26,755 nucleotides of DNA from Candidatus Nomurabacteria bacterium (GCA_943359705.1 CALRIB010000005.1:1-26755); one strand, 5' to 3'; positions 16,046 through 24,800 are shown, numbered from the stretch's first letter. A program made the numbers and translations. The notes: generated by a model not told the origin, from the sequence alone.

Positions 16046-16093
16046 ATGGCGAAGAAAAAGAAGGCAAAGAAGGCGAAGAAAAAGCACCGCTAG
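16046..16093 (+). CDS. 15-residue lysine-rich basic peptide
   Basis: The reading frame encodes MAKKKKAKKAKKKHR followed by TAG, and a strong intrinsic terminator begins 6 nt after the stop. Eleven of 15 residues are Lys or Arg. The frame stays open back to 15974, and GTG (15989, 15995) or TTG (16034) starts could add up to 19 residues, but the sequence ahead of the ATG looks non-coding. There is no Shine-Dalgarno. A TATTTT hexamer at 16030-16035 could be a -10. I know no family for it; the composition suggests nucleic-acid or ribosome binding. The snug fit between start, stop and terminator is the main argument that it is a real transcription unit. It could instead be part of a small RNA. Confidence 0.45.
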   Translation: MAKKKKAKKAKKKHR

Positions 16094-16098
16094 TGCTT

Positions 16099-16135
16099 CA
16101 AAACGACCCCTCCTCCGAGGGGTCGTTTTGTTTTT
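16099..16135 (+). terminator. Strong Rho-independent terminator
   Basis: A perfect 13-bp stem (16099-16111 paired with 16118-16130, including ACGACCCCT/AGGGGTCGT) has the 6-nt loop CCTCCG and is followed by TTTTT at 16131-16135. It closes the small basic-peptide unit and separates it from secA. Confidence 0.9.
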
Positions 16136-16154
16136 GTGATAGCGCGAGTGGTGA

Positions 16155-16160
16155 TAGGAT
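16155..16160 (+). promoter_or_regulatory. Putative -10 element of secA
   Basis: TAGGAT ends 9 nt before the secA ATG. A TTGTGA at 16134-16139 could serve as a -35, but the 15-nt spacer is short. There is no Shine-Dalgarno sequence, which fits a leaderless or near-leaderless mRNA. Confidence 0.4.
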
Positions 16161-16169
16161 GTCCAAACA

Positions 16170-18692
16170 ATGGCTTTTTGGAACATATTTGTGGGCGACG
16201 AGAACGCCTCCGCGCTTAAGCGTGCGGAGCCCATCGTGGCTAAGGCGGGTGCGCTCGAAGAAGGCCTTACTGTTTTGAATGATGCGCAATTGAAAGAAAA
16301 AACCGCGGACCTGAAGAAGCGGCGGAAGGGGGGAACAGAACTCGAGACACTGGCACCGGAGGCGTTCGCGCTTGTCCGTGAGGCTTCCAGGCGCACGTTG
16401 AAGCAGCGACACTTTGACGTCCAACTTATCGGCGGAATGATATTGCACAACGGCGACATCGCCGAGATGCGCACGGGAGAAGGGAAGACCTTGGTCGCGA
16501 CGCTCCCGGCGTATTTGAATGCGCTCGAGGAAAAAGGTGTGCACGTCGTTACCGTCAACGACTACCTCTCACGCCGCGACGCGGTGTGGATGGGACAAAT
16601 ATATTACGCACTCGGCCTCTCGGTCGGTATTTTGAATCACGAAGCATCGTTTATATACGACCCCGAGCACGTATCGAAGGAGGCGCTTGCCGCGGAGGAT
16701 AAAGAACGCGATGAAGTCGGCGGATTCAAAGTGCTGCACGATTTTTTGCGCCCGTGCACACGCCGCGAAGCGTACGCCGCCGATATTACCTACGGCACCA
16801 ACAACGAGTACGGATTCGATTACCTCCGCGATAATCTCGAGTACGAGCCTGAAAAACTCCGCCAACGCGAGTATCACTTTGCGATTGTTGACGAGATAGA
16901 CTCGATTCTGATTGATGAAGCGCGCACGCCGCTCATTATTTCGGCGCCGGTGTCCGATGCGGAGTCGCTCTACCAGCGCTTTGTAGGCATCGCCCGTACG
17001 CTGACTCCGGAGACCGACTACACCGTTGACGAGAAGCACAAACAAATATCGCTCTCGGACTCCGGCATCGAAAAAGCACAGGCGGCGCTCGGCGTCGGCA
17101 ATATATACACCGATGCCGGCATCAAGTACGTGCATCATCTCGAAACGGCTGTACGCGCGCAGGCGCTCTACCGCCCTGACAAAGAGTACGTCGTGCGCGA
17201 GGGGCAGGTGGTTATTGTCGATGAATTTACCGGACGTTTGCAGCCCGGTCGAAGGTGGTCCGACGGCCTGCACCAAGCCATCGAGGCAAAAGAGGGTGTG
17301 ATGGTGCAACAAGAGAGCCGCACGTTTGCCTCCATCACGTTCCAGAATTATTTCCGCCTGTACAAAAAACTGGCGGGCATGACCGGTACCGCCGTCACCT
17401 CTTCCGAGGAGTTTTACAAAGTCTACGGACTCAACACGGTAGTCGTGCCGACCAACAAAGCGACGGTACGCAAAGACCACGACGACCAGATACTCCAGAG
17501 CGAAAACGGGAAGATGCGCGCCATCGCCCGCGCCGTACGTGAGCGCCATGAGAAGGGTCAGCCCGTCCTGGTCGGCACCGTGTCGGTAGAGAAGAACGAG
17601 GTACTTTCCGCGCACTTTACGCAGGAAGGCATTCCGCATGAAGTGTTGAATGCGAAGAACCACGAACGGGAAGGGGAGATAATCGCGCAGGCGGGGCGCA
17701 GGGGCGCGGTGACTATCGCGACCAACATGGCCGGCCGCGGCGTCGACATCAAGCTCGGCGGCAACCCGGGCACTCCGGCCGAATACGACGCCGTCAAAGA
17801 TGCGGGCGGTCTCTTTGTGCTCGGCACGGAGCGGCACGAAGCGCGCCGCATCGACAATCAGCTCCGCGGCCGCGCCGGTCGCCAAGGCGATCCCGGAGAG
17901 ACGCAGTTTTTTGTCTCGCTTGAGGATTCGCTAATGCGTATTTTTGCCTCCGACGTCATCAAACGGGTGATGGGCACGTTCAAGATTCCGGAAGACGAGC
18001 CGATTTATAATTCCATGATCACGCGCTCGCTCGAAAAAGCGCAGACGCGCATCGAGGAGTTGAATTTTGATGCGCGTAAACACGTACTCTCATACGACGA
18101 CGTGCTCAACATCCAGCGCCAAAGTATCTATGGACGTCGTCGTGCACTCCTGGTGGGGAACGAAGCCGCCGTCGACGAAGAGCTCACGCGTCTCTCTGAA
18201 GCGGATGCCGCATTCACGGACGCAGTCTCCAAAAAGAAAGCGGAGCTCGGCGTTTCGTTTTATCCGCTCGTGCGCCGTTTCCTTCTGCAGACTGTCGACT
18301 ATCTCTGGGTTGAGCATCTGGAGGCAATGGAATATTTGCGCTCGAGTGTGAATCTCCGAGCCTACGGACAGCGTGACCCCCTTGTTGAATACAAGAAGGA
18401 AGGTCTGCAGCTTTTTCGGCGGATGGAGGAGACATACTCACTCCAAGTTATTAACGCGTTACCGAATTTGGGCCTACCTACCGGACAGGCAGGCGCTCCA
18501 TCACAGCAACCGGCCCCGCAGCAATCGGTTGTTTCCGCTGCACGGACGATTACCGCCTCAGGCTCCGCCCCGGTCAAAAAGGAATATGAGCGCAACGACA
18601 AAGTCACTATAACGAACGGTACCGAGACGAGAGAAATGAAATACAAGAAGGCGGAGGCACTTCTCGCGGAGGGTTGGAAGATAGTTTCGTAG
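16170..18692 (+). CDS. secA: Preprotein translocase ATPase SecA
   Basis: This 840-residue protein is collinear with SecA. It starts with MAFWNIFVGDENASALKRAEPIV. NBD1 has the Walker A motif MRTGEGKT at 100-107 and the Walker B DEID at 241-244 within VDEIDSILIDEARTPL. The preprotein cross-linking domain follows, then NBD2 with GRLQPGRRWSDGLHQAIEAKEG, TNMAGRGVDIKLGG and QLRGRAGRQGDPG, and the helical scaffold and wing (YNSMITRSLEKAQTRIE, VDYLWVEHLEAMEYLR). SecA powers export through SecYEG. The C-terminal zinc-binding tail (CxCxSGKxxxxCH) is absent; instead there is a Gln/Pro/Ala-rich linker and a small basic end (REMKYKKAEALLAEGWKIVS). It is transcribed alone and would export the surface fibre encoded downstream. 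Confidence 0.98.
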   Translation: MAFWNIFVGDENASALKRAEPIVAKAGALEEGLTVLNDAQLKEKTADLKKRRKGGTELETLAPEAFALVREASRRTLKQRHFDVQLIGGMILHNGDIAEMRTGEGKTLVATLPAYLNALEEKGVHVVTVNDYLSRRDAVWMGQIYYALGLSVGILNHEASFIYDPEHVSKEALAAEDKERDEVGGFKVLHDFLRPCTRREAYAADITYGTNNEYGFDYLRDNLEYEPEKLRQREYHFAIVDEIDSILIDEARTPLIISAPVSDAESLYQRFVGIARTLTPETDYTVDEKHKQISLSDSGIEKAQAALGVGNIYTDAGIKYVHHLETAVRAQALYRPDKEYVVREGQVVIVDEFTGRLQPGRRWSDGLHQAIEAKEGVMVQQESRTFASITFQNYFRLYKKLAGMTGTAVTSSEEFYKVYGLNTVVVPTNKATVRKDHDDQILQSENGKMRAIARAVRERHEKGQPVLVGTVSVEKNEVLSAHFTQEGIPHEVLNAKNHEREGEIIAQAGRRGAVTIATNMAGRGVDIKLGGNPGTPAEYDAVKDAGGLFVLGTERHEARRIDNQLRGRAGRQGDPGETQFFVSLEDSLMRIFASDVIKRVMGTFKIPEDEPIYNSMITRSLEKAQTRIEELNFDARKHVLSYDDVLNIQRQSIYGRRRALLVGNEAAVDEELTRLSEADAAFTDAVSKKKAELGVSFYPLVRRFLLQTVDYLWVEHLEAMEYLRSSVNLRAYGQRDPLVEYKKEGLQLFRRMEETYSLQVINALPNLGLPTGQAGAPSQQPAPQQSVVSAARTITASGSAPVKKEYERNDKVTITNGTETREMKYKKAEALLAEGWKIVS

Positions 18693-18712
18693 CAGCCCGC
18701 GCCGAGACGGGG

Positions 18713-18721
18713 TGTGGATAA
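18713..18721 (-). other. Perfect DnaA-box match
   Basis: TGTGGATAA is the reverse complement of TTATCCACA and lies 20 nt after the secA stop. It is the second perfect match in the window; the other is at 15912-15920, in the gap before secA. Confidence 0.35.
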
Positions 18722-18957
18722 GATTAGTCCACCCACCTGGCCTGTCGTTTCGGCACTTCCCCGTCACGGGGGAGGGAGACGCAGGTCCACCCGACTACAC
18801 AACCAATATTTTGCAAGCCGAGATACCGTTATTTCTCCGTGCTCGGAAGGCCGAGAACTTCTTTTGCCGTGTCATTCCGATAGTGTGGATGATCCCGAAA
18901 CTCCCGGATGCCTTACGCTGAGCGCGTCCGCACAACGGGGCGGCGAAGCAAAGCTCG

Positions 18958-18987
18958 TTGCTTCGAGATTACCGTATCTGGTAGAGT
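18958..18987 (+). promoter_or_regulatory. Putative gatB promoter
   Basis: TTGCTT (18958-18963) and TAGAGT (18982-18987) are separated by 18 nt, and the -10 hexamer ends 6 nt before the ATG. No Shine-Dalgarno is present, so transcription probably starts at or near the start codon. Confidence 0.5.
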
Positions 18988-18993
18988 GGCGCT

Positions 18994-20427
18994 ATGAGCG
19001 AATACGTCCCCACTATCGGACTCGAGATACACGCCGAGTTGAATACCAAGACTAAAATGTTTTGCTGCTCCAAGAACGACGCCGACGAAGAGCGACCCAA
19101 TGTGAACGTGTGTCCGGTGTGTCTCGCGCATCCGGGTACGCTCCCGGTCATCAACAGGGAAGCGGTGCACCAGGTGCTTCGTGTGGGCACCGCGCTGTCC
19201 GGCCAACTTGCCGACTACACCGAGTTCGACCGCAAAAATTATTTTTATCCCGACCTGCCGAAAGGGTACCAGCTGAGTCAGTACGAATTTCCGCTCGTCT
19301 CCGGCGGCACGCTAAACGGCGTCGCTATAACCCGCGTCCATCTCGAGGAAGACACCGCGAGCTCGATGCACGATGACGACACCGGTGCCACGACGATTGA
19401 CTTCAATCGCGCGGGCGTGCCGCTCATGGAACTCGTTACTGAGCCGGTCATGCATTCCGCAAAAGATTCGGGTGATTTTGCACGCGAGTTGCAGCTGCTC
19501 CTCCGCAATCTCGGCGCGAGCAACGCCAACATGGAAAAGGGTGAGATGCGCGTGGAGGCAAATATTTCCGTAGCGCCGAAGGGGAAGCTGGGGACGAAAG
19601 TCGAAATAAAAAATCTCAATTCATTTCGCGCTATGGAGCGTGCGGTTGAGTACGAGATAAAACGTCAGACCGCACTCCTCGAGAAAGGAGAGGTGGTTCT
19701 GCAACAAACGCTCGGATGGGATGACGGCAAGCAGGCAACGTTTGTGCAGCGCATCAAAGAAGGAAGCGCAGACTACCGATACTTTCCCGATCCCGACCTC
19801 CCGAGTCTCAAACTCTCGGAACAGCAGGGCTTCGATGCGGCCACGCTGCAAGCCTCGCTTCCTGAGCTTCCGGGCGCCCGTAGGATGCGCTACAGTGCCC
19901 TCGGTTTGAAGAAAGATGATATGGAGCTTTTTGTAGGGGAGCCGGTCCTAGGGGCCTTTTTTGACCGAGTTACGACCAACGGGACGGACAAACAATTCTC
20001 GCTGCTGGCCGCAAATTTTATCGCCAACGACCTCGTAAAAATAATCCGAGATATCGAGGGGCGAGATTCAGGATATCAATCCGAGATTCCGATATCAGTC
20101 CATAATTTCGCATCTATCGTCCGAATGGCCTCAGAAGGAAGGGTCTCTTCCCGCGTCGCCAAGGATCTACTCCTTGTCTATACGAAGGGTGAGAGTTCGT
20201 TACCGACAGCGTATGCTGAATCCAAGGGTCTTCTTCAGACATCTGACACCTCGGCTCTTTCCGGAGCAATTGATGCTGCCATCACCGGCAATCCTGCTGT
20301 AGTAGCTGATTACCGCGCAGGCAAGGCAGCCGCACTCGAATATCTTGTGGGTCAGTGCATGAAAGCCCTGCGGGGGTCAGGCAATCCGGCCGCTTTGCGC
20401 AAACTCCTTCAGGAAAAACTTGCTTAG
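18994..20427 (+). CDS. gatB: Aspartyl/glutamyl-tRNA(Asn/Gln) amidotransferase subunit B
   Basis: This 477-residue protein matches GatB over its whole length. It begins YVPTIGLEIHAELNTKTKMF, with zinc-site cysteines C24/C25 and C40/C43 (VCPVCLAHPG). It continues with FDRKNYFYPDLPKGYQLSQ, HLEEDTAS, FNRAGVPLMELVTEP, EKGEMRVEANIS and the YRYFPDPDLP segment that contacts tRNA. The helical domain and the YqeY-like C-terminus (VGQCMKALRGSGNPAALRKLLQEKL) complete it. With GatA and GatC it amidates Glu-tRNA(Gln) and/or Asp-tRNA(Asn) using glutamine. GatA and GatC are not in this window, so the genes are unlinked here. It appears to be a single-gene unit with its own promoter. Confidence 0.97.
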   Translation: MSEYVPTIGLEIHAELNTKTKMFCCSKNDADEERPNVNVCPVCLAHPGTLPVINREAVHQVLRVGTALSGQLADYTEFDRKNYFYPDLPKGYQLSQYEFPLVSGGTLNGVAITRVHLEEDTASSMHDDDTGATTIDFNRAGVPLMELVTEPVMHSAKDSGDFARELQLLLRNLGASNANMEKGEMRVEANISVAPKGKLGTKVEIKNLNSFRAMERAVEYEIKRQTALLEKGEVVLQQTLGWDDGKQATFVQRIKEGSADYRYFPDPDLPSLKLSEQQGFDAATLQASLPELPGARRMRYSALGLKKDDMELFVGEPVLGAFFDRVTTNGTDKQFSLLAANFIANDLVKIIRDIEGRDSGYQSEIPISVHNFASIVRMASEGRVSSRVAKDLLLVYTKGESSLPTAYAESKGLLQTSDTSALSGAIDAAITGNPAVVADYRAGKAAALEYLVGQCMKALRGSGNPAALRKLLQEKLA

Positions 20428-20481
20428 GACGGGTAATCCACACATTCTCGCCTTTCAACTCCGTATCTCGACTCCCCGATA

Positions 20482-20487
20482 TATACT
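20482..20487 (+). promoter_or_regulatory. Putative -10 element of the double-HTH membrane gene
   Basis: TATACT, in an AT-rich GATATATACT context, ends exactly 6 nt before the ATG at 20494. There is no clear -35 and no Shine-Dalgarno. A TAATCCACA near-DnaA-box lies upstream at 20434-20442. Confidence 0.5.
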
Positions 20488-20493
20488 GACTCG

Positions 20494-21417
20494 ATGGCAG
20501 CGGGTTCTGAAATTATCGTTGACGGAGTTGCTTACGTGCTTTCGCGCACGGCTGCGGAAACGACCGGGTATGCGCAAGATTACGTCGGACAGCTAGCTCG
20601 CAGCGGTGCGATTGAGGCCCGCCGTATCGGCGGCATGTGGTACGTGTCGCTTGCGTCTTTGCATTCATACAAGACGAAGGCTGAGGAGTACGTTCCTACG
20701 CCCCCACAAACGCCACAGAAGACCGAGCCTGAGGCGCTGATTTCTTTCGATGGCGGTGACTACATTTCTGCCTCAAAAGCCTCGGAAGTGACCGGCTATC
20801 ACCCCGATTATGTGGGTCAGCTAGCACGCGCCGGACAGGTATTAGCTAGACAGGTGGGCAGCCGCTGGTACGTGCACAAAGAGGGTCTGTTTGCGCACAA
20901 AAAAGAAAAAGATGCACTTCTTGCTGCGGTGCAGGCAGATTCCGTCGGCCTCAAACGACCTTTTGAAATTGGCCCGATATCAATAGGAAATGCTAGCTAT
21001 AACGGAAATACACCTTTATTTACCTACGTCACCGACGAGCGAGAACTCCTGCCTACGCTCTCCGGAGGGTCAAAGGAAGGTGAACTTGAAACGAAGATTC
21101 CGATACGGATTAGCCCCGTGAGGTACGCCTCTACGTCGCTTCCCGCGCCTGAAAACAGCAGAGGGTCAAAGCAGTATCGCCGCGAATCCACGAAATCACG
21201 CAAATGGTTGTTCATAGCGGCCGCCGCAGCTACGGTCGTGATATGCGTCGCCGTCGGCTTCAGCACGTTAAAGCAGGGAGCCGAATACGCCCAAAGGAAC
21301 ACCGTTAAGAATAGTGGCGCAGCCTTAGCAGCTGGGGCCGCAGGGGCTGTTTCTTCTCTCGGGGACGTACTCGAGAGACTCCTGGCGCGCGAGTTAACCT
21401 ACTTTAGGAAAAATTAG
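20494..21417 (+). CDS. Membrane-anchored protein with two MerR/excisionase-like HTH repeats
   Basis: This 307-residue protein contains two copies of a roughly 50-residue HTH unit, at about 10-60 and 84-134. The shared pattern is Y-[VI]-S, then Ala/Thr-Ala-x-E-x-T-GY, DYVGQLAR-[SA]-G, AR-[RQ]-[IV]-G and WYV. This is the helix-turn-helix plus wing layout of HTH_17/excisionase domains. Residues 140-236 are polar and probably disordered. A single transmembrane helix lies at 237-259 (KWLFIAAAAATVVICVAVGF), followed by a short Ala/Gly-rich tail. The positive residues before the helix (KSRK) place the HTHs in the cytoplasm. The next gene starts with the same HTH type, so the two are paralogous in part and probably function together. 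A membrane-tethered DNA-binding role is inferred; no named family is recognised. Confidence 0.78.
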   Translation: MAAGSEIIVDGVAYVLSRTAAETTGYAQDYVGQLARSGAIEARRIGGMWYVSLASLHSYKTKAEEYVPTPPQTPQKTEPEALISFDGGDYISASKASEVTGYHPDYVGQLARAGQVLARQVGSRWYVHKEGLFAHKKEKDALLAAVQADSVGLKRPFEIGPISIGNASYNGNTPLFTYVTDERELLPTLSGGSKEGELETKIPIRISPVRYASTSLPAPENSRGSKQYRRESTKSRKWLFIAAAAATVVICVAVGFSTLKQGAEYAQRNTVKNSGAALAAGAAGAVSSLGDVLERLLARELTYFRKN

Positions 21418-21441
21418 GCCGTATTGTTCTTAGTCTCTGTA

Positions 21442-21470
21442 TCTCGGTATTCCGAGAATTGTTTTTTGTT
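21442..21470 (+). terminator. Rho-independent terminator candidate
   Basis: A stem TCTCGG/CCGAGA (21442-21447 with 21452-21457) has the loop TATT and is followed by AATTGTTTTTTGTT. It begins 24 nt after the double-HTH gene. The stem is short, so efficiency may be partial. Confidence 0.55.
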
Positions 21471-21613
21471 GGCACAATCTCGAGAATGGATCTCTATCCG
21501 CTGTTTTGATTTCTTTCTAGCAGTCTCTGCGCCGAAGGTATTTTCGCCGCAACTACTTGTTTGTGACGCAAATCGGTCGGCCGGTCGACGTTTTTTTCAT
21601 GACCTCACTGCGC

Positions 21614-21659
21614 CGCCGCTTTTTTTGCATTATCCCCACAAATGAAGAAAAAAACGGCG
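21614..21659. repeat. Inverted repeat with T7/A7 arms
   Basis: CGCCGCTTTTTTT (21614-21626) is the inverse of AAAAAAACGGCG (21648-21659) apart from one bulged base, with a 21-nt loop. It could fold as a hairpin in RNA or mark a regulatory site upstream of the fibre gene. No known element is recognised. Confidence 0.4.
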
Positions 21660-21848
21660 TGTGCGCCAAAAAAATCGAGTAAGATTATCGGGTAATCGAA
21701 GTCGTGCTAACGAACTCATAAGGTTTCAAAGCGCAAATTCAAAACGTAATTTCTTCAGGAAGCTTCATCCAATCTTATGTCGCTTTGCCGAACTGAAAAT
21801 CACACCCGCTGCCGAGGCGGTTCGTGCGCACGTTCTGGCTAGTACTGT

Positions 21849-24800
21849 ATGACCGACGAAATATTTTTTGACGGTATCAGGTATATATCAGCGGGCGACG
21901 CTGCATCGTCTGCCGGCTTTACGCGCGACTATGTCGCGCGTCTTTCGAAACAAGGAAAGGTCATCGGTCGTCGCATCGGGAAGCAGTGGTACGTCAGCGA
22001 GGACTCTCTGAAGGAATTCGTCGCCGATCAGGCGGAATCTCGCGCCAGGCGCGCTCAGGAGCTCGTTGAATCACGCAAGATGGAGTATCAGGCGAATGCC
22101 GCGACGTACTCCCATATCGAACCGGAGATTTCGCATGCGGCTCCGCGCGTCATCGAGGAAACAGTAACGAAACTTCCGAGTGAAAGCGCCGGCTGGAGCA
22201 CGAAAGTTCCGGCGTTTGGCGTTTCCGTGCCGGCAAAAAAACATGTGTACTCGCTCGCACCCGGAGTCGAGCTCACGCACAAACTTCTCGCAATGATCGT
22301 GACCGCGGTCTTTGCCGTCGGGACGCTCGCCATCGCGGAAAATCAATACACGCGAATCGCAGCGCGTGCGGCATCGGAACACCTCACCCTTGGAGAATCC
22401 GCGCGCACGCAGCTTGCGGCGGTTGCGGCAAATCCGACGAGTCTTTTCGGCGACGCGTTTCAGAATATCGCGCGCTCTATTAATAGCGGTATCGACCATC
22501 TTTTCTTTACCGCGGTCTATCATCCCTCGGAGACGGCGGATATTCCCGTGCCGTCTTCTCCGACGGTTACCGTCAATGTCACACCGCAGACTCCCGCTAC
22601 CACAACGGAAGCCGTTCCTTCGCCCGCGCAATCATTCACCGCGACGCAGACTTCTCCTTCGAAACCCCTCACGCAAACTATCATCAATCAGCCGGTCATT
22701 GAGCGCGTTGTGGAAACACAGCGCATCATCACGGAAGGCGGTATCACGGAGGCGCTGCTCGACTCAAGGCTACAACAGCTCAATAACAAACTCAGTTCGC
22801 AAATTTCCGCGCTGACCGCGCAGGGTTCGGCAAATAGCGCGGCCGTTTCGCAGACCTACCAAGTGATTGCGCAGAGCACAAAGATTGACCAGCTCACGAA
22901 CACACACATCAACACCCCGATTATTTCGGGAGGCTCTATTTCCGGCGCATCAATCTCCGGCGCATCAATCTCAGGCTCCGACCTCACTATTTCAGGCAAC
23001 GTCAGTCTCGGAGCCGCGACGTCGACTTCGCTTGCGGTCACAGGCACCGGTACCTCCACCTTCGCCGGCGGCGTGCAGGCCACCGCGCTCGACATCACGT
23101 CGACTTCCGCATCTTCCACTTTCGCCAACGGTATCGTCATCAACGGAGGCTGTGTCAGCGTAAACGGCGCATGTCTTGGCTCTGCGCAGGTAGCCGGAAG
23201 CGACACGCAGATACAATTCAACAACGCGGGCTCTCTCGGCGGCTCCAGCAGTCTCACGTTCTCCTCGGCGACCAACAAGCTGACCGTGCCGAACGCCTCG
23301 ACAACGCTCCTCACCGTGGCCACTTCTATCTATGGTGCCGGTCTCTCCACTTGCTCCGGCACGACCAACAAACTTCTGTACAATTCTTCGACCGGGCAAT
23401 TCTCCTGCGGTACCGACTTGCAAGGCTCGGGCGGCGCGAGCGCGTTCGCCACTTCCACCGACAACTTGCTCGTGTATCCCTCGTCCACATCCTACGTTGT
23501 TGCCATCGGCGCTTCCGCCACCTCGACGACCGGAAACATTCTTGAAGTCGTAGGCAACTCGCTCTTTCGCGGCTCGGTGACAACGCACGGATCGGAAACC
23601 GCTTCAAGCTTCACGGCGACCTCCACTACGGCAACTTCGCAATTCACTCGAGCATCCACGACGCTCCTCTCGGCATACAACGGCCTCTTCGTCGGCGGCT
23701 CCGCCACCACCTCTATCTATGGAAGCGCCACCTCCACCTTCGGCGCGGGAGTAAGCGCAAGTGCACTCAATATAACGTCATCGTCCGCGTCCTCCACCTT
23801 CGCCAACGGCATCATCATCAGCGGCGGCTGCGTGAGTGTGAACGGCGCGTGTCTCGGTTCGAGCAATGTCTCGCTCTCTGCGGCTAATACGTGGAACGCA
23901 CTCCAGATATTTGCCTCCGGCTTCGTTGCGAGTGCCTCCTCCACCATTTCCTCCGGATTATTCTCGGCGAACGGGGGAGCCTCCACCACCAACCTCACCG
24001 CATCCGGCACCGGTTACTTCGCCACCGCATCCACCACCAACCTCACCGTCTCCGGCGCGCGCAGCGGACTCCTGGCTACCGACGCCACGGGAGTCGTCAC
24101 TGCATCCACTACCATCGGCCTCAATTTCGGCGGCACCGGAGCCACGACCGCAGCAAACGCAAGGACAAATCTTGGCGCAGCTGCAAACGGGGCGAACAGT
24201 GACATCACGAGTCTCGCCGGTCTCACGACCGCACTCACCGTCGCGCAGGGCGGCACCGGCTCCACGACGCTGAGCGGCGTTCTCAAGGGCAACGGTACCG
24301 GAGGCATTCAATCCGCCGTCGCCGGCACCGACTACGAAAACGCGCTCACGTTCAACTCCGGGCTCACACGTAGCACCAACACCGTCACGCTCGATATGAC
24401 CAACGCCAATACGTGGAGCGCTCTCCAGAAATTTAACTTCGCTTCCTCCACGCTCTTCTCGGTCTACAACGGCCTCTTTGTCGGCGGCGGTGCTACCACT
24501 TCAATATATGGTAACGCCACCTCCACCTTCGGCGCGGGAATTGCCGCGACCTCACTCAACGTCACATCCGCCACCGCATCTTCCACCTTCGCGAACGGCA
24601 TCATCCTCACCGGCGGTTGTATCGCGGTCAACGGCGCGTGTCTCGGTTCGAGCAACGTCTCGCTCTCGGTGGCCAACGCGTGGAGCGCGCTGCAGACCTT
24701 CCAATCAGGTTTCGTCTCGCAGGCATCCTCGACCGTCGTCGGTCTCTTCACCTCCACCAACGCATCCACCACCAACCTCACCGCCACGACCGGTTACTTC

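Larger units (their letters stand above)
18693..18993. other. 301-bp intergenic region between secA and gatB
   Basis: No convincing gene was found; short open frames here lack start signals and any recognisable protein character. The region holds a perfect inverted DnaA box TGTGGATAA (18713-18721). It also has a G/C hairpin around CTTCCCCGTCACGGGGGAG near 18759-18777, nested in a possible ACCTG/CAGGT outer pair. A short CTCGG-AAGG-CCGAG stem (18842-18855) with a T-rich tail may be a weak terminator. The stretch near 18870-18920, reading TGTCATTCCGATAG, resembles dispersed intergenic repeats of other bacteria. The gatB promoter is at the end. Confidence 0.5.
21418..21848. other. 431-bp intergenic region ahead of the fibre gene
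   Basis: It contains the terminator at 21442-21470 and the inverted repeat at 21614-21659, described separately. The remainder shows no clear promoter hexamers and no Shine-Dalgarno. Short frames of 73 and 63 codons cross it but look like chance. Nothing else was recognised. Confidence 0.5.

Noticed and set aside
16569..17885. 438-codon open frame antisense to secA
   Set aside because: secA is complete and convincing on the plus strand. The antisense frame shows no recognisable domain and is a codon-bias shadow.
18712..18921. 69-codon frame in the secA-gatB gap
   Set aside because: It begins within the DnaA-box match and reads through hairpin sequence. The translation resembles those produced by intergenic repeats.
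21424..21645. 73-codon frame after the double-HTH gene
   Set aside because: It crosses the terminator hairpin at 21442-21470, has a non-ATG start and shows no protein-like pattern.
21661..21852. 63-codon frame (GTG start) whose stop overlaps the fibre ATG as ATGA
   Set aside because: The junction resembles the real coupled junctions, but the peptide has no recognisable features. It starts inside the T7/A7 inverted repeat and has no ribosome-binding signal. Worth reconsidering only if conserved.
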